From Terrimonas sp. (lineage in GTDB: Bacteria; Bacteroidota; Bacteroidia; Chitinophagales; Chitinophagaceae), in NCBI RefSeq assembly GCF_003075435.1, contig NZ_QCZJ01000007.1, forward strand, positions 62,001 to 126,000: a stretch of DNA of 64,000 nucleotides. Reading direction: 5' to 3'. The translations under genes were made by a program, and so were the position numbers. Numbering within the stretch: position 1 is the first letter of the stretch; every line of letters begins with the position of its first letter. This document shows positions 53,943 through 61,553 of this stretch, piece by piece. The notes beneath the pieces were generated by a model, which was not told the DNA's origin, made no database searches, and was given only the letters and a program-made list of their open reading frames with translations.

Positions 53943-54036
53943 TATCAGGTTTCAGCTATCAGCCGTAAATGATTACTGTTAGCTTCCAAAAACCTGAAAC
54001 ACTGATTGCTGATAGCTGAAACCTGACAGCTCAAAG
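53943..54036. repeat. Heptad inverted repeat between the TonB receptor and PAP2 genes
   Basis: Perfect 19-bp inverted repeat at 53945-53963 and 54008-54026 (core TCAGGTTTCAGCTATCAGC). Both arms are built of heptads: ATCAGGT-TTCAGCT-ATCAGCC on the left, and GATTGCT-GATAGCT-GAAACCT-GACAGCT-CAAAGCT on the right. It fills the whole 109-bp gap and precedes the PAP2 start codon by about 10 bp. Confidence 0.85.
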
Positions 54037-54045
54037 CTCAAAAAA

Positions 54046-54825
54046 ATGACCAACAGATATTTATTTTCAGCAGTAATATTTTTCTTCCTTTCCTGTTTTC
54101 AAAAATCAAACGGGCAGGACAGTGTTTATGCAGGCAGTACTTTTATTGCTGTAAATAATACTCATAATACTTACAGGTTTACTTACAAAAAGCTTATCAT
54201 TCCTTCCTTATTTATAAGTTATGGCTTAGCAAGTTTGAGAATAGACGAACTGAGGGAGCTCGACCATTCTACCAGGCATGAAATATGGGAACATCAGCCC
54301 GACCATATAAGGTTAGATAATTATACACAATACGCACCTGCCCTGATGGTATATGGTTTAAATGCTGCCGGGGTGAAGGGTAAGCATAATTTTAAGGAAA
54401 GAACGATCATTTATGCAACATCCCAGTTAATATCAGCCGCGTTTATAGTTCCTTTAAAGCATATTGTAAAAGAAGAAAGACCGGACGGTTCCAATAAATT
54501 GTCTTTCCCATCAGGACATACGGCAACAGCTTTCTCCTCTGCACAGTTTATGTTCAGGGAATATAAGGATACCCATTTCTGGTTAAGCATTTCCGGGTAT
54601 TCTTTTGCTGTATTTACAGGCGTTTATCGTACATTGAATGATAAACACTGGGTAAGTGATGTAGTTGCAGGTGCAGGTTTCGGTATTTTGTCAACAGAAC
54701 TGGCATATTGCCTGTATCCTAAGATCAATGCCTTATTGAGCAGCAAAAACAAAAAAGCGACAACGTTGATCTTGCCTTTATATCAAAACAAAACTTTTGG
54801 TATTGGTTTGATAAAAAATTTTTAA
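54046..54825 (+). CDS. PAP2 superfamily phosphatase
   Basis: 259 residues with an N-terminal signal or anchor. The three PAP2 motifs are clear: KEERPDGS (KxxxxxxRP-type), FPSGHTATAF (PSGH) and YRTLNDKHWVSDVVAG (R-x5-H-x3-D). It should dephosphorylate a membrane-linked pyrophosphate or lipid phosphate on the periplasmic side, such as undecaprenyl pyrophosphate or lipid A. It follows the TonB receptor in the same direction, after a heptad inverted repeat. Confidence 0.92.
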   Translation: MTNRYLFSAVIFFFLSCFQKSNGQDSVYAGSTFIAVNNTHNTYRFTYKKLIIPSLFISYGLASLRIDELRELDHSTRHEIWEHQPDHIRLDNYTQYAPALMVYGLNAAGVKGKHNFKERTIIYATSQLISAAFIVPLKHIVKEERPDGSNKLSFPSGHTATAFSSAQFMFREYKDTHFWLSISGYSFAVFTGVYRTLNDKHWVSDVVAGAGFGILSTELAYCLYPKINALLSSKNKKATTLILPLYQNKTFGIGLIKNF

Positions 54826-54841
54826 TCAAATCCTTTGAGTG

Positions 54842-55258
54842 ATGTGGTTTTATTATGCTTTGTTATCCGCGTTATTTGCCGCGCTGACTGCCATTTTTGC
54901 CAAGATCGGTGTGGCTAATATCAATTCAAATCTGGCCACAGGCATCAGAACTGTTGTTATTCTTATAATGATATGGAGCATCATATTAGTTAAGAATGAA
55001 ACAAAAGGTATCGGCGCATTAACAAAACAGAATATCATATTCCTTGTTTTATCAGGATTGGCAACCGGCTTATCCTGGTTGTTTTATTTCAAAGCGTTGC
55101 AGGTGGGCAAAGTATCCCAGGTAGTGCCTGTGGATAAACTGAGTGTGGCAATTGCCATTGTTTTATCAGTGGTATTTTTAAAAGAAAGCATATCATTCAA
55201 AGATATGGCAGGCGCAGGATTAATTATTGCGGGCGCTATAGTACTGGCGATAAAGTAA
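54842..55258 (+). CDS. EamA/DMT-family small transporter (single EamA domain)
   Basis: 138 residues from the ATG at 54842, 17 bp after the PAP2 stop. Four to five transmembrane helices form a single EamA unit (FYYALLSALFAALTAIFAK, FLVLSGLATGLSWLFYFKAL, GKVSQVVPVDKLSVA). Most DMT exporters have two fused units; half-size members work as dimers. The substrate is unknown, though similar small EamA proteins are linked to amine or lipid-sugar flipping. Confidence 0.85.
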   Translation: MWFYYALLSALFAALTAIFAKIGVANINSNLATGIRTVVILIMIWSIILVKNETKGIGALTKQNIIFLVLSGLATGLSWLFYFKALQVGKVSQVVPVDKLSVAIAIVLSVVFLKESISFKDMAGAGLIIAGAIVLAIK

Positions 55259-55489
55259 TTGGAGCTGTTTAATATCTACGCAGCCTGTTCCTAAAATTTT
55301 ATTTATAACACTGTAAGTTGTTTATGCAATAAATATTCCGTCATACTTCGAAAGAGAACTCCAGGAAGAATTCTCGTCCTGAAAGTAAATAGGAACGATT
55401 GCTTTTCAAAAATTCAAAATTAATTCAAAATTGCCCTTTTGTTTTGTGCAGGATTTTCCCGATAATATAAAAAGGCGGATTAATATTGG

Positions 55490-56395
55490 ATGAAAACAAA
55501 ACCAAATCTGAACCATACGCGACATGAGATTAATATTGTGTCAACGTCTTTCTTTTCAATTTTCTTTCATAAAGGATCTGGTCCATTTTCGATTCATTAC
55601 CAATATCCCAAAAATTTTCCGCTCGCACTTTTTTTAGTAAGCAAGGGATCTGAAATCTTTGTAAAAACAGGTGTTTCCACGCTCCCTGTTCAAATATATC
55701 CCGACAGGTTCCAGCTTTTTTTTGAAGATAAAATCAACCCGAAACTCACTTTCAATGGAACTGAAAAATGGGAGTTTTTTGAAATAAGATTATCAACGCC
55801 ATTACTGGATGAGTTGCCGGTTTCTGTATGCAAAACCTGGGACTTATTTATGAATAACGTGGCAAAACGTAAGCCCGCGGTACTGTCTACCTCAAACCTA
55901 TACTACAGTGCAGCTCTGAAAGATATTACTTACGCACTTCTGAATGACCAGTTCGCCGAACCTTTATTCCAGGAAAAGTATTTTGGCGTTAAGATAAAGG
56001 AAATGCTGCTGCATCTTATACACGAATTATTGTCATCTACAGAAACAAAAACCTCTGTATATAACAAGCATCATACACTGGCTCTAAAAGCAAAGCAAAT
56101 ACTTGACAGCGCTAAAACCAGCAGGGATTTTACACTTCAGGCAATGGCTGAAAGCCTGGGCACTAATGAAACAACTTTAAAGCAGGCTTTCAAAAAAGTA
56201 ACCGGCACCACCATTTATCAATATTATCTACACAAACAAATGCTGGCTGCTCAAAAATTATTAGACGAAGGGTATCCTGTTACAGAAGTAGCATTGAAAG
56301 TTGGGTATAGTACGGTGGGACATTTTTCCCACCAGTTTAAGCAAAAGTTTGGCACAAGCCCTAAAAATTTCACTATCAAGCCTAAGAAAAAATAA
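55490..56395 (+). CDS. AraC family transcriptional regulator
   Basis: 301 residues. The N-terminal ~180 form a cupin-like sensor region. The C-terminal double HTH is complete: LQAMAESLGTNETTLKQAFKK, GTTIYQYYLHKQMLAAQKLL, PVTEVALKVGYSTVGHFSHQFKQKFG. AraC regulators of this type often control siderophore receptors in Bacteroidota and are found beside them; here an iron-uptake operon lies convergently at 56647-61182. Regulation of that operon is an inference from proximity. Confidence 0.92.
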   Translation: MKTKPNLNHTRHEINIVSTSFFSIFFHKGSGPFSIHYQYPKNFPLALFLVSKGSEIFVKTGVSTLPVQIYPDRFQLFFEDKINPKLTFNGTEKWEFFEIRLSTPLLDELPVSVCKTWDLFMNNVAKRKPAVLSTSNLYYSAALKDITYALLNDQFAEPLFQEKYFGVKIKEMLLHLIHELLSSTETKTSVYNKHHTLALKAKQILDSAKTSRDFTLQAMAESLGTNETTLKQAFKKVTGTTIYQYYLHKQMLAAQKLLDEGYPVTEVALKVGYSTVGHFSHQFKQKFGTSPKNFTIKPKKK

Positions 56396-56646
56396 GATAC
56401 TACTCCGCGTTTATTGAGTACTATTAATTAAACTATCAGCATCCTTACCAGAGGTCATAGTAACTAACGATTTCGGATAAGCGACGGTAAAAAGCATAAA
56501 GCTCTTCAATGTTGTCAGCGTAAAGCTCATTCTCTGCCATCTTTTAAATTTATTAAAAAGACAAGTGCGTTCATCTTGTAAAACAGGATGCTGTTGTTCT
56601 ATGAATAAAGAATACACACACCGCTATATCTTTCGGACATTCTTCC

Positions 56647-58209
56647 CTAAAATACATTTCTGCTTAGTTTGGCAACAGCAATAATTACCGGCAGAAAAAC
56701 CAAAACGAAAGCCAGCGAAAGAGAAAAATATTTGAATGTATTTCTTTTGGACATTTTGAATGGAGCCAGGAAAAGCAGGTTAATGATAAATATCAGCAAC
56801 GCTATAATAAAGTTGACGATAATACAGATGCCGGTATAAAGCACTGCAAACAAAGCCGGCTGTATAATTATTCCTGATATCAGTCCATATAAGGCGCCGG
56901 CAACAAAAGCAGCCACCAATAACAGCAACGCATACCTGATACCCTTTTTAAAATAAAACCCGAAATACCTGCTAAGTTTTCCTTCGCGGATGGCATTAAG
57001 CTGCTGCTCCGCCCTGTTAGGCTTAGGTGCTACATAGGTAGCTTTAGCGGTTTGCTTTTTATAGCGCGGCCACCAGATAATAAAACCAGTGATATATAGC
57101 AGAAGCGGCATCAAACCTCCGAGCAATGCCAGTATGCGTGTAGGCATACCGCCAAAAGTACCATAGTGAATAGGCGTAAGCCAAGACAGGTAGGAGTTGC
57201 CTATATCCGGAAAATCTTTTTCGCTGTTCAATACTATTTTACCGGTATACTGGTCAACCATCAGCATGATCCTGTTACCGCTTCTTGCAGGACCGTCTGA
57301 TTTAAGATCCAGCCTGTATACCATGCTGCTGTCTGCCGGAACAGCTATACCCAGCAATTGAGCTTTGGGCATTTCCTCCGAAGCGATCTTTGCTACATCT
57401 GTTGCAGAAAGTCTTTTTGCGCCCTGAGTGTATTCCGACTTCTGTCCGAAAATACCAGCAACAGATTGCGGCGACTGCCCGGTAAGCATAAACAGAAAAG
57501 CAATAAATACAGTGCTGAATGTAATGGCAAATCCTGTAATGGAAAGCAGGATGATAACCGGCGCCGAATAAAAACCTAACACATTATGCCAGTCGTAATT
57601 CTGGCGCTTAAAGCCTGCCTTAAAATTCACAGTCAGCACAGCTTTCCACTGTTTCCATTTTTTATATTGCTGCGGCACCCACAACCGAAGTCCGCTGATG
57701 GTAAGTATCAGCATGCCCAGTGTAGCAAACCCTACAATATATCTCCCGGCCGCAGGTATCAGCAGGGTGCGGTGAATATTCATCACTATCCTGATAAACG
57801 AACTGTTGATCAGTCTTTTGCCGCACAGCTCCGCTGTATAAGGATTAACAAAAAACTCTTCCTCAGTGGTGAAATTATAAAAGCGGTAAGTGGCATTCGG
57901 GTTTTCCTCATCTGTTTGAAAAACATAATCAAACTTCCTGTCTGGATATTTTTGCTGCACCACCGGTATGACCTCATCAATGCTATACCTTTTTTGTCCC
58001 TTTAAAGATTCAAACAGGTTTTTATTAAGCGCCACATCAATTTCATCCTGGAAAACAAGAATACTGCCTGTTAGTCCTACTATGCATAAAACAGCGCCGG
58101 CAATAATGCCAAGATACAGGTGCCATTTTCCAAACCATCTTTTTTGATGCAGCGCCCACCGAAGCCCTTTCCTGCTTTTGCTATTATTTTTTTCCGGTGG
58201 CTTGTGCAC
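56647..58209 (-). CDS. PepSY-associated transmembrane protein (ferric-reductase-like)
   Basis: 520 residues with four or more transmembrane helices in the PepSY_TM arrangement. WHLYLGIIAGAVLCIVGLTGSILVF at the N-terminus carries the first helix with its conserved His. NIHRTLLIPAAGRYIVG and DWHNVLGFYSAPVIILLSITG supply further His residues, and PIHYGTFGGMPTR lies in a periplasmic PepSY region. Such proteins are linked to siderophore-iron release or reduction. It is the last gene of the siderophore receptor operon. Confidence 0.92.
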   Translation of the reverse strand: MHKPPEKNNSKSRKGLRWALHQKRWFGKWHLYLGIIAGAVLCIVGLTGSILVFQDEIDVALNKNLFESLKGQKRYSIDEVIPVVQQKYPDRKFDYVFQTDEENPNATYRFYNFTTEEEFFVNPYTAELCGKRLINSSFIRIVMNIHRTLLIPAAGRYIVGFATLGMLILTISGLRLWVPQQYKKWKQWKAVLTVNFKAGFKRQNYDWHNVLGFYSAPVIILLSITGFAITFSTVFIAFLFMLTGQSPQSVAGIFGQKSEYTQGAKRLSATDVAKIASEEMPKAQLLGIAVPADSSMVYRLDLKSDGPARSGNRIMLMVDQYTGKIVLNSEKDFPDIGNSYLSWLTPIHYGTFGGMPTRILALLGGLMPLLLYITGFIIWWPRYKKQTAKATYVAPKPNRAEQQLNAIREGKLSRYFGFYFKKGIRYALLLLVAAFVAGALYGLISGIIIQPALFAVLYTGICIIVNFIIALLIFIINLLFLAPFKMSKRNTFKYFSLSLAFVLVFLPVIIAVAKLSRNVF

Positions 58210-58230
58210 TTCGGAAACAGGTCTTGCAAT

Positions 58231-58638
58231 TCATCCTGCAACAGCAATACCTTTTCTTTGCCGGTTGGTTTCCTTTATCAGCAGGATATTTACAACAAGT
58301 ATGAAAGTGAGCAATACCAGCTGTCTTATCTCCCCGGCTTCCTGGGCTATGGTTCCTCCAAGATGCACCAGGTTCAGCAATCCAAGCAATATCGCGAAAA
58401 TAAAGCTCACCCATTGCAGCCACTTTGCAGTTTTGTAAAGACTTAAAAGCCCTAATGCCAGTGGCAGTATTTCAATAAATACACTAAAAAGATGTGCAGA
58501 TACAGGTACAGCTCCTTTTGCATCCGGCACTTTAATGTCTACACCAAAAAATAATTCGGCCAGGTGATAATACCCGTGAATAAGATAACAGAAAACCAGT
58601 AAAAACCAGAGTATAGCTACGCGCAGTTGAGATTGCAT
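58231..58638 (-). CDS. Small integral membrane protein of the siderophore operon
   Basis: 135 residues, four transmembrane helices (AILWFLLVFCYLIHGYYHL, AHLFSVFIEILPLALGLLSLY, WLQWVSFIFAILLGLLNLVHL, LVLLTFILVVNILLI). No catalytic motif, though two His-rich helix ends (HGYYH, LVHLGG) could bind heme or metal. It lies 12 bp after the TonB receptor and 21 bp before the PepSY gene, so it is surely co-expressed with both. Confidence 0.8.
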   Translation of the reverse strand: MQSQLRVAILWFLLVFCYLIHGYYHLAELFFGVDIKVPDAKGAVPVSAHLFSVFIEILPLALGLLSLYKTAKWLQWVSFIFAILLGLLNLVHLGGTIAQEAGEIRQLVLLTFILVVNILLIKETNRQRKGIAVAG

Positions 58639-58650
58639 AGGGATTAAAAT

Positions 58651-61182
58651 TTAGAATTTAATGGCAACAGTGCCGATCAGTTGTCTTTTCATTTGCGGAA
58701 TATAATTGCTCCAGCCCATCCAGTATTTTTCATTGGTGATATTGTTGATCTTTACACCAAGACGGTAGCGCTTTGTATCATACGTAATATGAGCGCCCGC
58801 AATCGTATACGCAGGAAGAATCAATACGCCATCAGGTCTTTGATTGAAGGCATAGGATTTACCTGCATAGTTTATACTGAGACCTGCACCCAGCCCTTTT
58901 AACGCAGTAGTAGTAAAAGTATAATTAGTCCAGAAGTTGAGCATATTTGCAGGTCCTGATCCAACAGGTCTCAATCCTTCAACATCAGCATCTGCTTTCA
59001 GGTATTTGCTGTCATTATAACCATAACCCAATAACAGCGTCCAGCCGATAACAGGGTTGGCAACAATTTCCAATTCCACGCCTTTGCTCTTCTGCTCACC
59101 GTCCTGTACGTTAAACATAGGATCGCTGATATCTCCACGGATAATATTTTTCGCAAGGATATCGTAATAGCTGATGCTGCCTGTCAGCTTATTGTTAAAG
59201 AGATTGTATTTAATACCTATTTCTTTTTGATTGGCTTCTTCCGGCACAAAAGGTTTATTGTTTTTGTCTGCTCCAAACTTATTGGTGAAGCTGTTCTGGT
59301 AGTTGGCAAATACAGTGAACCTGTCCTTTACCGGCATCAGGATCAAACCGAATTTGGGCGACCATTTGGTTTGATCTTCCTTCAACAGGATATTGCGGAA
59401 ATTGTCCATCCGTATACCTGCCGATACAATCAGGTAGTCTGTAATGTTGGTAACATTATTGATAAAACCACTGAACACGCTTGATTTATGATTATAAGGC
59501 AACGTACCGGGTGGGCGGTTCTGAAAGGCATCAAGCACATTTGGCTTGTTAAGATCCTGCATTTTGGCAGAAGCGCCATAGATATCAACCACATCAAACA
59601 GATCGGGATAAGGAACCACACCAAACAGGGTTCCGTAAAAGCGGTTATAGGTTACATACGATTTGTAGTAAGCGTAGTCTACTCCAATGATAGCACGGTT
59701 TCTTACTTTACCTATCTGGTAGTCGGAAATAAAGTTCTGCTGCACATCAAATGTATTGGTTGTGCCTACCGGGTTCCAAACCATCCTGCCGATGCTGTCA
59801 TGCCCGGGCGTTCCGAAATCAGGAACACCGGTGGTCATCATGGAGTTTATAAAATGCCCGAGATAATTGGGCAGCAGGTACTGGTAGGGAGAATATCCTT
59901 TATTATGACTGTTGCTGTAGGTGATGGCCGTTTGTGATGTCCAGTGCCGCGATATTTTATAAGATGCCTCTGCGAAAAAAGCATTGGATTGCGTGGTAGG
60001 ATAAATATCGTTGGACAGGAAAGAACGGTTATAGCTGGTTTTTAATTCATCCACTTTATCCGTACCATAGGCCTGCTTAAAGGTTTGTGGCGCCTGCGAC
60101 ATGATGGCGCCTACCTGCTGTTCATTTAACCCCTGCTGCAGCAATAAACTGCTTATTGCACCATTGATAGTGCCTGGCGCCAGCACAAACATAAAATTGC
60201 CGCCATTGCTATTGCCTTTGCTTCCCACAATTTCAGCATCAATGTTCAATGAAAACTTATTGTTGGGCTTAAACAGTAATGAAGGCGCAATGATATAGCT
60301 TCTCTGGAAGCCGGCGTCCTGCCAGCTATCCTGGTTTTGTCCCGCCACATTTATACGTGCCGCGATCTTATCCTGCTGAATAACAAAGTTGGCATCTGCC
60401 GAAGCGCGGTAAAAATTATAGCTTCCATAAGAAACATCAGCATAACCACCGTTATGAAAGTTAGGCCGTTTAGTGACCCTGTTGATCAATCCGCCATAAG
60501 AAGATACGATACTGCCAAACATGGTGGCTGAAGGCCCTTTGATCACCTCAATCCGTTCGAGGTTGGCCATTTCCACATTGGTATTTACGATATTGGGTAA
60601 GCCGTTGCGCACTTTGGTAGTTGTCTGGAATCCACGGCTTACAAAAATAGAACCGCCATCAGGCCGGCTGGTGGCATCCCAAAGTTTACTGATACCGGGC
60701 GCATTTTTCATCGCGTCTTCGAGCGTCATCGCGTTTTGTTTTCGCAGGATAACGTTGGAAATAGAATGGACAACCTGAGGAGTCTCCATCGTATTCAGCG
60801 GCATTTTGTTGGCGGTGCTGGCAGCCCGGTTCATGATCTTACTGGTTTCAATTACAACTTCTTCCAGTTGTTTGGAAGCCTCTGTTACGGTAAGATCAAG
60901 TTGTACGCTGCTGCCCGCGTCTAATGTAACCGGCTGCGTTTTGCGGATATCTCCTGTAAAAGATAATTGCAGGGTGTAATTGCCGGGCTTTATATTTTGT
61001 ATGCGGTATTCACCATTTTCGTTGGTGAGTGTTCCCCACCGGGTATTTAATAATGTAACGCTGATCAGGCTTACGGGTTGATTATCTTCGGTGGTAACCC
61101 TACCATATAATGAGGCATTCTGACCAAAACTGATAACGGAAATATTCAGGAAAAGAATAACAAGGATTTGTTTAACAGGCAT
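58651..61182 (-). CDS. TonB-dependent siderophore receptor
   Basis: 843 residues: signal peptide to ~20 (VISFGQN), a carboxypeptidase-regulatory-like domain (~25-105, SLYGRVTTEDNQPVSL, GEYRIQNIKPGNYTLQL) and a plug domain with LEDAMKNAPGISKLWD, GFQTTTKVRNGLPN and LERIEVIKGPSATMFGS. A 22-strand barrel ends in the C-terminal TVAIKF. Plug and barrel motifs match the ferrichrome/FhuA-like siderophore receptor group. It is the first gene of a three-gene minus-strand operon. Confidence 0.93.
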   Translation of the reverse strand: MPVKQILVILFLNISVISFGQNASLYGRVTTEDNQPVSLISVTLLNTRWGTLTNENGEYRIQNIKPGNYTLQLSFTGDIRKTQPVTLDAGSSVQLDLTVTEASKQLEEVVIETSKIMNRAASTANKMPLNTMETPQVVHSISNVILRKQNAMTLEDAMKNAPGISKLWDATSRPDGGSIFVSRGFQTTTKVRNGLPNIVNTNVEMANLERIEVIKGPSATMFGSIVSSYGGLINRVTKRPNFHNGGYADVSYGSYNFYRASADANFVIQQDKIAARINVAGQNQDSWQDAGFQRSYIIAPSLLFKPNNKFSLNIDAEIVGSKGNSNGGNFMFVLAPGTINGAISSLLLQQGLNEQQVGAIMSQAPQTFKQAYGTDKVDELKTSYNRSFLSNDIYPTTQSNAFFAEASYKISRHWTSQTAITYSNSHNKGYSPYQYLLPNYLGHFINSMMTTGVPDFGTPGHDSIGRMVWNPVGTTNTFDVQQNFISDYQIGKVRNRAIIGVDYAYYKSYVTYNRFYGTLFGVVPYPDLFDVVDIYGASAKMQDLNKPNVLDAFQNRPPGTLPYNHKSSVFSGFINNVTNITDYLIVSAGIRMDNFRNILLKEDQTKWSPKFGLILMPVKDRFTVFANYQNSFTNKFGADKNNKPFVPEEANQKEIGIKYNLFNNKLTGSISYYDILAKNIIRGDISDPMFNVQDGEQKSKGVELEIVANPVIGWTLLLGYGYNDSKYLKADADVEGLRPVGSGPANMLNFWTNYTFTTTALKGLGAGLSINYAGKSYAFNQRPDGVLILPAYTIAGAHITYDTKRYRLGVKINNITNEKYWMGWSNYIPQMKRQLIGTVAIKF

Positions 61183-61553
61183 AAAACAGTCAATTTATGC
61201 TGCAAAATTGCCGCTAAACATATCCTGTCAATTTCTCTATCGGGAAAAAAATTTATGAAATTGGAAATATTTGTCGCAGGATTTACGGCACTACAATACA
61301 CACCTGTTGCATAATAATCTACTTCCTGACAAAACAATAAGTAAAAGGCGGTTTTATGGAGATATATTGGATACATACCGACAATGCCGGATCGCTGCTG
61401 TTAAGCAAAGTGAAGAGATAATACAAAGGGCAACCGCAAAAAGCTCAAAACGTGCTCAGCGGGTTAGGCATAGCCGATAATAAAATATATCTAACCCACA
61501 AATTGTATGGGCGCTGGATTAATAAATTGCCTGTTACAACAACCAGCATATTC
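61183..61553. other. Gene-free region upstream of the siderophore receptor
   Basis: About 370 bp between the receptor start (61182) and the stop of the next minus-strand gene (61554). It must contain the receptor promoter and perhaps a metal- or AraC-operator, but I could not recognise a Fur box or clear promoter by eye. Confidence 0.45.

Noticed and set aside
56411-56617. 68-codon minus-strand frame between the AraC gene and the PepSY gene
   Set aside because: No recognisable motif, signal or spacing to suggest a real gene; likely chance.
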